DNA from: Bombyx mori
Taxonomy: Eukaryota; Arthropoda; Insecta; Lepidoptera; Bombycidae
Assembly: GCF_030269925.1 (NCBI RefSeq)
Contig: NC_085116.1
Coordinates: 15,686,001-15,750,000 of the forward strand
Direction: 5' to 3'
Length of the DNA: 64,000 bases
The notes beneath the pieces were generated by a model that worked only from the letters and a program-made list of their open reading frames with translations, was not told where the DNA came from and did no database searches. This document shows, piece by piece, positions 53,538-64,000 of the stretch (position 1 is its first letter; the number at the start of each line of letters is the position of its first letter). The position numbers and the translations under genes are program-made.

Positions 53538-55038
53538 CAGCCTTTCCCAAAGTGGGCGATAACAGCCCCTTGTGGGCGCTGCAGGCCTAAAAGGGGCGAT
53601 GGTTTGGGAGGCGATTTGTAATTTCATCTAGGAGGGAACTCTTGGACACCGACTGAGCTTTCAACTCTCGACTACAACTTGTGAACATCAACTAATATTA
53701 GTTAAGATATTGCTCAAACTAACTCGGTTCGATATTCCTCTCCCCGTAATTCACATATCTATCCTGTTTTATTTAATAAATAAATTAAAAATTGAAATTG
53801 AATTGAAAATAAGAATTGATGAAATTGCTGAAAACATTGAAGAATCATTGTGCAATCATCTGAGGACTAGTCAATTCTCAATTCAGCTGGTTGAGTCCAC
53901 TTTACCAACTAATGAAGCATTGTAGCTGTCTTACGTGAGGTTTATAAAAGATGAGAAAATATGTGAAGAACAATTGTTTGCTGGAAATTTAGAGACCGAT
54001 ACAAAAGGCGAAACCATATTCAAATACATTGAAAAAGTATTGTGATGAGAAAGAGATTCCGTCGAAAAAGATTATATCAGTTGCTAAGAATAAAATTCCT
54101 GATGGCCTTCCTGTACATCACGTTATTCATAGACAACATTTGGTTGCCAGAAATTTAAGTGAACGACTATTTCAATCAGTGCAATATGTCATCAAAGCAG
54201 TCAATAAAATCCGTAACAGCTCTTTGAATTATAGATTATTATCATCAGTTTTGTGTTAGTAATGACGAAGATTTGGCTATCAAGAGGCAACTAATTGCCT
54301 GACTCGATTTTACAACCTGTCTGACTCTGTGATAGTGTTCTTGGAAACTAAAGATACAGAATTGCGCAACAAGCTCATTACATCAAAACATGACATAGCT
54401 TACATTACTTACTTACTATTAATACTTTCAAATGTCAACACAGCAATATCACCTCAGCTGGAAGAAGAACTAACAGAATTGACAACGAACGAGGAAATAA
54501 AAATAAAGTTCAAAAATGACTATCAAGAATGTTGGCTACAAAATCGGATCCCGCAATCGTACCCTGGATTGCTGTCAATCGTTCAACGATTCTTGACAGC
54601 ATTCCCATCGTCATATTTGTGTGAAGGTGGATTTAGTGCTGTGGCAACGCTGCTTACTAAAAAGGGAAATAGTTTGCATGCAACGTGGCGACTTGTGGCT
54701 GTTCTTGAGTAAATTGGAACCTTGATATGAACAAACTTATTAAACAGCATCAGATTCATCCTTCACGTTAGTTTTTATATTAGAATCGATTATGTTTATT
54801 TTATTTTGAATAAAAAATACTCTCTCTGAATACTATAGAGTTGCTTTTCAATAATCATTTTCATTGGCAGGTGTAGCCCGTAAGAGTTAGAAGAATATTT
54901 AGTCTTCGCTAATATAGCTTGCAATAATTAATTTAATTTGAAGTTATAGTGGTTTTTAAGTAAGTGAAAAAATGGGGGCGCTAAAAAATAATTTACTCTC
55001 AAAGTGGGCAGTAGACAAATTAAGTTTGGGAGCCCCTG
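53538..55038 (+). mobile_element. hAT transposon remnant, copy hAT-4
   Basis: About 1.5 kb, starts CAGCCTTTCCC. Pieces: SKKIISV then a deletion to the VIHRQHL block (54029-54259), and an open 127-aa C-terminal frame (54329-54712) with YPGLLSIVQRFLTAFPSSYL and GGFSAVATLL. Paralogue of hAT-2 with a 67-bp net loss. Confidence 0.75.
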
Positions 55039-55540
55039 ATCTAGATGTAGAATGTAACATTGTATCAATATTGGTTCAAATAAATGTGAAATAAGCATTT
55101 GCTTTTACTTTATTATGAAGTAAACAACCTATTTCTTAAAACAATTATTATTAGGTCTTAAAGGTAACATTTCTAAACTTTTATAATATTATGTACACTA
55201 AAATTAAATTGAACTACTGTATAAAGATAAGATACGAACATGGCTTGGAATGGATCCATGATTTTCATCTCTGTCACGGAACGGAGGGGAGGAGGGATTT
55301 GATAACAGCTGCCCGCGCGCCTCCAAAAGAGACCTAACAACTCAAGAGCAGCTGCTTCGCGAATGAATCTACTATCGATCGGGTCGCCAACCCGCTGAGA
55401 AGATCTGGCGAGAAACTCAGCGGACTGATCTATGCGTTTGGTTGCACGTCGAACTCTTTGCCGAGTTCGACCTCTTAGTGTTAGAACTGAAGGCGTCTAG
55501 TGCTGAGGTTAATGGAGTTCATTGATTCGTAAGGACGTAT

Positions 55541-56197
55541 CTGTCGGCGTTACGCCAGGGTTTACACACAATAAGGTCTTTTACAATTAAAATACAATAC
55601 AATTCTATAAAACTTTAACATTACTTGTTTACAACAAAAAGCCACGCCTGAGTTATTCAGTGGTTCTTACACAATTAGCCATTTTGTGATTGATGTTTAT
55701 AGCAACTCTACAACTTCTTTTACACAAACAAATGTAATTACCGCGAAACAATTCACAAAATATAGCTTAATATTCACAATACATATTTTAGTGATTTTTA
55801 CATGACTGACATTTAATTTATTTTACATGAATTACTTTTAAGTAATATTAACTAACATTGTTATTATCCAGCCTAATAATAGATAGCGCCAACAACATAA
55901 TTGCATAACAATTACAATACTTAATTAAATTATTAGTACTGTTAATTATAATATAAATCATTATGAATATTTATGCTTTATTCATATTTAATCATTTATA
56001 CAGTCATTTGTGTTTTTAAACAATAATATAAACATTAAACATATTATGGAAATTTTCACATCAAAACAGTGTCTGCTAATTATTAAATATGGTAGAATAA
56101 CAGTTTTGTTGCTAATAATAAATAAATATTAACATAGAATAAACTAAACTATATATTATTATGTTAATTATTGCCAACAGTGGCGTTTGCGCCCATA
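55541..56197. mobile_element. 657-bp AT-rich insert, MITE-like
   Basis: Absent from unit C at the equivalent site (24598) and from unit D (38931). Ends are imperfectly inverted (TCGGCGTTACGCCAGGG / TGGGCGCAAACGCCACTG) and flanked by tat. No coding; the interior is strongly AT-rich. Confidence 0.6.
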
Positions 56198-57544
56198 TAT
56201 CCGAGGCGTCGACGGTAACTGGCTCCTGCATGAGCAGGAGTTGGGGAGTAGTCAGCGGCGGCAACATTTTACTCCGCTAGCAAATCATGGAATAATAAAG
56301 TCTGCAGAGAATAAACGCGACGCGATCACGCAGAGACTATCTGTGGGTGGAATGTCGTAGATGTATCCAGGATGACTCCCAGGAACTTGACCTTCCTGGC
56401 CTAAAGGATGGGTTGGCCGAAGAAGGCGATCTGGGGTGTGATATTTCTACCCCTAATGCGGGAGGAAATAGGGGTTGAATTCCCCCTTTGAAAGAGCACC
56501 GCTGTGGTTTTCGCCGAGTTAATATCGATGCGCCATTTCCGGAACCACTGTCCGAGTGCTACAGCTGCGCTTTGAAGTTTACTAGCAATTAGGGACTTGT
56601 TTCTACTCGAATAATAAACGGTCGTGTCGTCGGCGAATAAGGTTAACTGGATCTGCGGCCACTGAGGAATGACGTTGATAAATAAACTAAATAGGAACGG
56701 AGAGAGGACGAAGCCTTGCTGGTCCCCGCCCGTGAGAAGTCGCGGGGAGGAGCGGGTTTCCTCGACTCGGTATCTGAAAAAACTGTTCGACAAGAAGTCT
56801 CATATGTTGATCACGGTGAGACTGTCCGGCGCGCCCACGTTAAATAGTTTGAATACCAAACCGTTTTGCCAAATTTTTCGAACGCTTTTGCGACGTTGAA
56901 GAAGAGGGCTCCCGTATTAATCGGTTTACGTCAGTTAAGCTCAACGAGAAGGTGCTCCGTGAAGCGATGCACCTGTTGTACGCATGAGTGATTCGTGTGG
57001 AATCCAAATCGTTCCCTTGGAGGAGACGAAGTCTCTGGGGCGATTGTAGAGTAGACGCTCGTACAGTTTTTCTAGAGGTTTTAGGAGGTTGATCGGGTTG
57101 ACTAGTCGGAAGAATTTTCGGTTTATGGGGTTTATATATACCGATAACGTCCGCTTCTTTACACACCGCAGGAAAGATGCAATTCGTCATAGGCATTGAA
57201 AATAAATGCCATCATCAGGATGAGTTGGGCGGGTAGAAATTTGATAGCACGATTAGATACATATACTATCAGAACCGAGAGCCTTATGAGGACGTAGATT
57301 TTTGATCAGGTCTTTGACTTCCATCGATGTCTATGGCTTCAACGCTATCCTGAGGGGACGGGGTAGATTCTGGGCTAAGCGGGAGCGATGGTGGATCACA
57401 TTCTGCCAGGCTAATGCCTCGCGTGTGCCAATCCACCACAGTTCTCGTGACGCGTTCCCGTTACGAGAACGTCAATCAGGAGCGCGACCAAGTTTCATAA
57501 CGACGGGACGGTGGTCTGAGTCTAACTCTGAAACTACTTCATCG

Positions 57545-57843
57545 TTTTTTTTATATTGCCTAGATGGATGGACGATCTCACAGCCCACCTGGTTTTAAGT
57601 GGTTACTGGAGCCCAGAGACATCTACAACGGCTGCCCCACCCTTCAAACCGAAACGCATTACTGCTTTACGGGAGAAATAGGCAGGGTGGTGGTGCCTCC
57701 CCGTGCGGACTCGCAAGAGGTCCTACCACTTACAAAATTTTAATTTTTGCGGCTTTGATTTTTATTACACCATGTTATTCCTTCACAGTGAAAGTCAATC
57801 GTGAACATTTGTTAAGTACGTATTTCATTAGAAAAATAGGACC
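57545..57843 (-). mobile_element. Bm1 SINE in old jockey (unit E)
   Basis: The same insertion as 25960-26260. Confidence 0.8.
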
Positions 57844-59194
57844 CGGGCAGTGAATCGAGATTAGCGGAACGACGATATCGAAGTTGAGATCGGGACGTCT
57901 ACCGTTGGAGATTGTGGTATGCGAGTTCCACCTGATGTGCTTACAATTCAGGTCGCCCGCCAGAATGACAGAGCATCCATGCCGAGCGCCTCGATATCAC
58001 TGCTTATAACGATCTTATCGAACACTCTTATGAGCGGACGCAATGACGATCGGCGAGTATCCCGTCAGTGAGATTCGGCACACTGATGCTTCGATGTGAG
58101 CGAGCGCAGAGAGTACCATCACCGCGAGCGGTAAGTCTGTCATTCCTAATCATGTATGGTTTGCAATTTTAGGGTCGCGACGCGTGGGTTTAAGGAGGGT
58201 CACCTGTACTAAGAAAATCTCAATACGATGGTCACACTAAAAATCACAATCCTGATCACGTTGATTTGCGAGACCGTAAGCGTTTAAAAAATCCTATCGT
58301 TACGGATAGGAGTTTTATTCTATCTATGTACGCCACTGATTACCGGCGTAGAGAGTGGAGGACGTGCGTATTTGATGACGCGTATACGTCAGCGTTGTGC
58401 AGGGGAGGCGGTGCGGTTGGAATCGCTCGAAGCGCTAACTCGCTCAAAGTTGATCGACTGGAAAATGTCGATCGCTAGTGCGAGGTTGTCGGACGCAATC
58501 GGACGACAAGTGGCGGGGGAAGGACGAATCGCGGAAGAGGGGCGAGTTACAGGGGTGTCACAGCGTTATTCGTGTATGGCAACGGCTTAGCCCAAGCCGT
58601 AACGCTGGGCATGCTGCCGGCACGAAGGCAGACTTAGCACAGAGTGTGCTGAAGCTTCAGGGCCGGGAGCGTGAAGGCGGTGTTGTCGAGCAACGCGGCG
58701 TTTCAATTTGGGGGCAACCTCGGTAGTTCGCGGGGTGACCTTGTGTTCGATACAGGACGCAACTAAACGGTTCGATGGCGGTTTTCCGGTCGCGAGCACA
58801 GAGGGTCGTGGCGTGATCGCCCAAACTTGAGACATCAGAAGCACGACTGACAGCTACGGAATGAGTGCCCGTACTGTTGACAGCTATCAGTACTCACTAG
58901 GAGTGCCTTTTTTGTGGGGGGTTTCCATGGCGACACCGGAAAGACCCTCATTATGTTGACACATGCATGTTACTCTAGTTTTTTAAATTCAGATTGACAT
59001 CGTGGTCGTGTGGGATTCATTCTAAAATGCCATATCTGCAGGGAGATACTAAAATAAATGAAACACATCTAAAATACATAAGATTCAATTTATGTTGACT
59101 TTATATTTATATATATAAGCATCCTGGTCATCAGTTTATATTCTTGTCGTCGTATAAACCGTATCTCGTACTGGTTCATTTTTTATTTCGGCTG

Positions 59195-61917
59195 CTAGTT
59201 CCTGCGCTCCAATTCTCCATAGAGCTTATAGAAGAGATCCCAGAAGGCCATCCGGTGGTGGAAGGGCCTGCTTCTGAGCTGCAGGTCGGTGTCGATGTCC
59301 AGATACGGCCGCTTGTTACCTTCTACTGTCGTCCACACGACCGGCAGCAGGTCCGTCGGCTCAGGGGTGGGGTTGCTGGAACATGGAAAGGCATCAAACG
59401 ACATCTATACACATTGATCTCTGTAACGTTGAAGTCGTTGTGGCCTAAAGGAAGCCCACTGCAATTTTTCTAATGCAATACGTACTAAACATATGCTCAC
59501 GAATGACTTCCACGGTGAAGGAATAACATAGTGTAATGTCCGCGCGGGTAGGTACCAGCTCGCTGCCCAGTTGTACCGTGAAACAGTTATGCGTTTCTGT
59601 TTTAAGGGTGGAGCAGCCGTTGTAGATGGGTGACGAAATTTACGTTGTATATGTTTAAGGGTTCCTGTAACCACTTAACATAAGGTGGGTCACGAGCCAG
59701 TCTAACCATATAAGTAATAAAACAAAAGAAACTTTAAGGAAATCGGTTTGCAATTGGAGTTCCATTACTCAAATTGTTTATTGGTATATATTTACGTGTA
59801 AGCTGAACATACCTGTATTTAGCAAAATTTGCCCAAAGAGTAGTGATCCTGTCGATGATCAGTTGGTCCTCCTCGGCGATGTGTTGTCCCGGGACCAAAT
59901 CCACGGCCAGCAGGTAGCCGAGCTCGTCCGCGTGCGCAGCGCCCTCCGCCGTTATGCCGAGGTACTGCTTCATGGCATTCCTGCCTCCGTCGTACGAGAA
60001 CACGTAGTAATATACCTCCTTGTTACCGTCTGCCAATGACTTCTTAATAGACCGCTGGACGGCGTAGTTAAAGTAATAGTCCGACGCAAAATCTATAAAC
60101 TCATCAAACTGCTTCTCGGTCAGCGTCTCGTCTCCGATGTAGAAATGTCTCACGTGGTCTTCCATCTCGCTATCGGTCAAGTTGAAAGCCCGTTCCAGAA
60201 AAGTTCGAAATCCTGTCACCTCGTAATCTTCTGGGGTCACATAAGCATGTAATGTTAGAAATTCTTTATTGGTTACTCCATAAATAGCAGGAATGTTTCT
60301 AGCCCTTAAATTTTCAGGAAAATCCGAAAGAAAATTGCCAACTCCGTCGTATTTGTTCTCTCGGCAAGGTCTAAGAGTACCGCCTCTTATGGCAGAGCTT
60401 TGAGAAGTGCTGGCTGCGACCACCAGGTGGGGGTCTTGACCGGCCAGAAACTTTACCGCCTCTACGAAGTTGTCAGTTTCGAATCCCAGCTGGCTTGCTA
60501 TTTCTATTGGAACACGGTTGCTAGGTTTCCTAATACCCCCAGCAAAGAAAGCAGATGCACTCTGGATGATCACCTGATTGAACAGTTTATCCTGGTCGGT
60601 CAGTAGGTGTAGCTCGACAGCGACGCCACCAGCACTCTCTCCGAACAAGGTTATTTTAGAGACATCTCCGCCGAACGCTTCGATATTTTCCTTAATCCAT
60701 CTGAGAGCAAGAGCTTGATCCTTCAAACCCTGGTTCCCGGGAATATCAGGACTGTCCAAGCATAAGAACCCGTAGGGTCCGAGTCGGTAGTTGACCGATA
60801 CGACGATGACGTCATGTCGGACCAGGTCGTCGTAGGAGAAGTCCCTGCCTGTCCCACTGCCGGTGGCGAAGCCTCCTCCGTGGATCCAAATCATCACGGG
60901 GCGCTTGTTGCGCGATGTAGCCGTGTTTGGGACATAAACGTTCAGGTTCAAACACTGAAGACTACCAACTCCGACGCCCTTAGTAACTTGAGGACAAACT
61001 ACGGAATCATCGTATGCTTCGAATGTCTCTTCGAAACCAGGGTGTGGTACTGATGGCTGAAAAATAACATGTTCTTTGATTTCGATAGAATATTACAATT
61101 ATTACGAGTATTGTAATGTTAGATTGTTTATTTTAATTAATAGGTTTAGAATTCTTCTCCTGAATGCTTGTAAGCAAACTTAACACTTTAGAACCTCTGG
61201 AGAGAAGCGTAAAATTTTGGCTTTCGTTTTTAAAAAATAATAATATAAACGCCGAATAAAGTTACAATATGAACCCAAACATATTCATTGAATTTTGTAC
61301 CTTATAACATCTATCGCATCCATATAAATATTATTTGACTGATTCGTGTTTTGGTAAAAATAAGTATCTTAGACCCCGATACTTCAAAATACACTCATTT
61401 GTACTCAAGCGTCATTTCGGATCCTGCTGATCCACTAGCGGTGCTTTTGGGTACCTCAAGCACCGGTCGTCATCCTTGCCGAACCCGTCGCTTGCGACGA
61501 AGGGCTCGGCGAGTAAATTAACCCACAGACACAACCCTCTGGGTTTCTCAGCGGATCTTCTCAGTGGGTCGCGCTTCCGATCCGGTGGTAGCTTCTACGA
61601 AACACTGCTCTTGCTAGGGCTAATGTTAGCAACGTCGTCAGGTTAGAGCCCCGTCAGCTCACCTAACTACTCATTCTGTGAATCTAGCATAACCCCTCAA
61701 GGCTACTAGAATAGGTAGGAAAAAATATATTCGTACTCACCCCGAAAGGATTGTTCTCATCAACTAGTGCGTACGGTATGCCCAAAAACTTCGCGAACTT
61801 TCCATTTTCGGACCTCAGTCCCCTGATGAGTCCCCGCTGAGTATCAACAAGGGGGTCTACCCTCAACCGGGCAGCCACCGCCGACAACAAGCCTAACAGA
61901 GCAACCAATCGCAGCAT
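59195..61917 (-). CDS. secreted carboxylesterase, copy E
   Basis: Exons 61741-61917, 59813-61056 and 59195-59375; 533 aa, intact frame and GT-AG junctions. Every boundary is offset from copy C by exactly 31586 bp. Signal peptide 1-16, HGGGF 118-122, Ser200 (GESAG), Glu324, His434. Differences from C are few; two fall in conserved places: QSASAFF where others have QSGS, and YAVQRS for YGVQRS. Intron 1 has the 322-bp repeat and intron 2 the Bm1. Likely a functional secreted esterase of unknown substrate. Confidence 0.9.
59426..59727 (+). mobile_element. Bm1 SINE in intron 2 of COE E
   Basis: The same insertion as in copies B, C and D. Confidence 0.75.
61408..61729 (+). mobile_element. 322-bp SINE-like repeat in intron 1 of COE E
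   Basis: Same insertion and flanking 10-bp duplication as copy C, next to the exon 1 donor. Confidence 0.75.
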
Positions 61918-61955
61918 ACTTGCACTGGGAATGTGCTGTTTGGACGCTGTCAGAT

Positions 61956-61965
61956 ATTTATATAG
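61956..61965 (-). promoter_or_regulatory. TATA box of COE copy E
   Basis: CTATATAAAT on the minus strand, ending 39 nt upstream of the ATG at 61917. Confidence 0.65.
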
Positions 61966-62058
61966 TTAGGACCTGTAGCTCAAAATGATAACGGAGCGAC
62001 AATCTCTGTTAAATCAAATAAATCTGATATGCATTGTCACGCACCCGTAATCGTCTCT

Positions 62059-62117
62059 TATCGATAGGATCTCTGATATTCTATATTCTTTCTGCATAAT
62101 TAGATCTCTTATCGATA
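62059..62117. promoter_or_regulatory. pair of TATCGATA elements, unit E
   Basis: Perfect TATCGATA at 62059-62066 and 62110-62117, as in unit C. Confidence 0.45.
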
Positions 62118-62346
62118 AGAATTCGAAAGTCATTAATTGAAATTAGTGAATATTGTCCAAAAACATCATGAATCGTGAAAACAATACATATTATGGTCAG
62201 ATATGTGAGTCCTTTAAATATGATAATCGTTAATCGATCTATACTTATCGTCTCTGTGAATGCAAACCCGCCGCGCCATACATTACCACCCTAGTACTCA
62301 CATGTGCGCAGATCGAGAGAAAGCTATATTTATCACTCGGTCACAG

Positions 62347-62515
62347 GCTAGAGAGTCACCCGGCTTGCCAGAGTCTATCCCTCCACTCGTTCCTGATGCT
62401 ACCGATACAGCGAGTGACGAGACTCCCGCTGTTGATGGATGCGGTGCTGAAGAACCTCTCATCAGAAGACGAAGAGTATGAGGCGTGCATGCATGAACTG
62501 GCTACTCTGAACAAT
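62347..62515 (+). pseudogene. RhoGEF DH-domain exon, copy 5 (donor lost)
   Basis: Same exon and same donor mutation as copy 3 (AACAAT|ATAAGT), reading LPIQRVTRLPLLMDAVLKNL. Confidence 0.7.
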
Positions 62516-62626
62516 ATAAGTTTAATACCAATGCAACGTGATCTATATTTTACGTGGTTATTAATCGTCAGCCGGGGCATTGGGGATTACGCTCATCTCT
62601 GACATCTGTGCTAAAGACTAGTAGAC

Positions 62627-64000
62627 CAACCTTTCCCAAAGTGAGCGATAACGCCCCCTTGTGGGCACTGCAGGCCTAAAAGGGGGCGGTAGAGACCCAG
62701 AAAAAGATGGGGGCGTTGTGTAAAGGCTTGGGGGCCGATTTGTAATTTCATCTAGGAGGGGACTCTTGGACACCGACTGTGCTTTCAACTCTCAACTACA
62801 ACTTGTGAACTGTTTTATTGAATAAATTAAATAAAAATTGAAATTGAATTGAAAATAAGAATTGATGAAATTGCTGAAAACATTGCAGATTCAATGTGCA
62901 ATCATCTGAGGACTAGTCGATTCTCAATTCAGCTGGTTGAGTCCACTTTACTAACTAATAAAGCATTGTTACGTGAGGTTTATAAAATATGAGAAAATAT
63001 GTGAAGAACAATTTTTTGCTGGAGTTTAGAGACCGATACAAAAGGCGAAACCACATTCAATACATTGGGGAAAAGTATTGTGATGAGAAAGAGATTCCGT
63101 CGAAAAAGATTATATCAGTTACCACGGATGGCGCTCCGGCTATGACAGGGTACCATAAAGGTTTCATAGTGTACTTAAAAAATAAAATTCCTGATGTCCT
63201 TGCTGTACATTGCGTTATTCATAGACAACATTTCATTGCTAGAAATTTAAGTGAACGACTATTTCAATTAGTGCAATATGTCATCAAAGCAGTCAATTAA
63301 ATCCGTAACAGCTTTTACTGGTGGTAGGACCTCCGCACGGGTAGGTACCACCACTCTGCTTATTTCTGCCGTAAAGCAGTAATGCGTTTCGGTTTGAAGG
63401 GTGGGGCAGCCGTTGTAACTATACTGAGACCTTAGAACTTATATCTCAAGGTGGGTGGCGCATTTACGTTGTAGATGTCCATGGGCTTCAGTGACCACTT
63501 AACACCAGGTGGGCTGTGAGATCGTCTACCCATCTAAGCATTAAAAAAAAAGCTCTTTGAATGATAGATTATTATCATCAGCTTTGTGTTACTAATGACG
63601 AAGATTTGGCTATAAAGAGGCAACTAATTGTCTGACTCGATTTTACAACCTGTTTGACTCTGTCATAGAGTTCTTGGAAACTAAAGATACAGAATTGCGC
63701 AACAAGCTCATTACATCAAAGTATGATAATAATATAGCTTACATGAAAGATCTGTATAAATTGTTCAACAACCGTGAATCTCCAACTGCAAGCCGATGAA
63801 CTAAATTTGATTAAAACAAAAAAATGACCACAGTCAGACCGTTTCTATACAAAACAAATTTGGGTAGACGTGAGTTTCACAATCATATGAATTTATCAGT
63901 ATCCTGCAGTAACGACGTCTTGTTTGAATACTGCCAACATTTGGAAAACCTCCACATTGACTTCACCGAACGATACCAGGACTTTTAGAACTTGGAAATA
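62627..64000 (+). mobile_element. hAT transposon remnant, copy hAT-5, cut by window edge
   Basis: Paralogue of hAT-3 (offset 27554) with the same defective left end, the 103-aa frame at 62989-63300 (KKIISVTTDGAPAMTGYH, VHCVIHRQHF) and the same Bm1. It runs off the window before the CR1/RTE-like position and C-terminus. Confidence 0.75.
63317..63551 (+). mobile_element. Bm1 SINE inside hAT-5
   Basis: The same insertion as 35763-35997. Confidence 0.8.

Larger units (their letters stand above)
55255..58950 (-). mobile_element. old 5'-truncated jockey copy upstream of COE E
   Basis: Counterpart of 24310-27346 with the same Bm1, plus a 657-bp AT-rich insert at 55541-56197. A 130-aa RT piece is open at 56401-56793 (LFADDTTVYYSSRN and neighbours). 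Otherwise frameshifted and internally deleted. Confidence 0.8.

Overview
This is a repeat-laden eukaryotic window that looks like a silkworm (Bombyx) or close relative. The grounds are many copies of a tRNA-headed SINE that I recognise as Bm1, jockey-clade retrotransposons carrying the C-terminal motifs familiar from Lepidoptera, mariner, hAT and PIF/Harbinger remnants, and three-exon insect carboxylesterase genes with GT-AG introns.

The single-copy content is one tandem array on the minus strand. Five copies (A-E) of a secreted carboxylesterase (COE) gene are present: A is only exon 1 (6433-6609); B spans 19429-21812 and has a 1-bp deletion in exon 1; C 27609-30331, D 43283-50843 and E 59195-61917 each read as 533-aa proteins with an intact Ser200/Glu324/His434 triad. 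All five exon 1 copies share a TATA box that ends 39 nt from the ATG. Upstream of every exon 1, on the opposite strand, lies one 169-nt exon of a Dbl-homology RhoGEF, which was duplicated with the esterase.

The unit order, repeated along the window, is COE exons 3-2-1 (minus), TATA, TATCGATA element(s), RhoGEF exon (plus), decayed hAT element, old 5'-truncated jockey, next COE exon 3. Units alternate between two types: B and D are near-identical (oxyanion motif HGGSF), and C and E are near-identical (HGGGF). A is C/E-like. The array is therefore a higher-order repeat whose basic unit is a dimer. Offsets between homologous positions stay constant and jump only at young insertions: +5176 at jockey-2 in D intron 2, +1971 at a 500-bp-TIR element upstream of D, and 4032 at a Harbinger element upstream of C.

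Region by region: 1-6330 is a nest (mariner containing a MITE containing Bm1; a decayed Ty3/gypsy element with two LTRs containing Bm1 containing an R1-like fragment) sitting in or beyond intron 1 of copy A. Jockey-1 (6711-11882), full length and with a 14-bp target duplication, is inserted about 54 bp upstream of the copy A TATA box. 12-19 kb holds hAT-1 and an old jockey with an R1-like insertion. 19-30 kb holds B and C. 30.6-34.6 kb is a Harbinger element. 35-43 kb holds hAT-3 and the old jockey with a young jockey tail and a mariner. 43-51 kb is D, with jockey-2 in its last intron. 51-53 kb is the long-TIR element. 53.5-59 kb holds hAT-4 and the old jockey. 59-64 kb is E, its upstream region and the start of hAT-5.

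Functionally, the window supplies probable secreted esterases (at least three intact reading frames), two apparently intact jockey elements, and mostly relic mobile DNA. No bona fide tRNA, rRNA or CRISPR array was seen.
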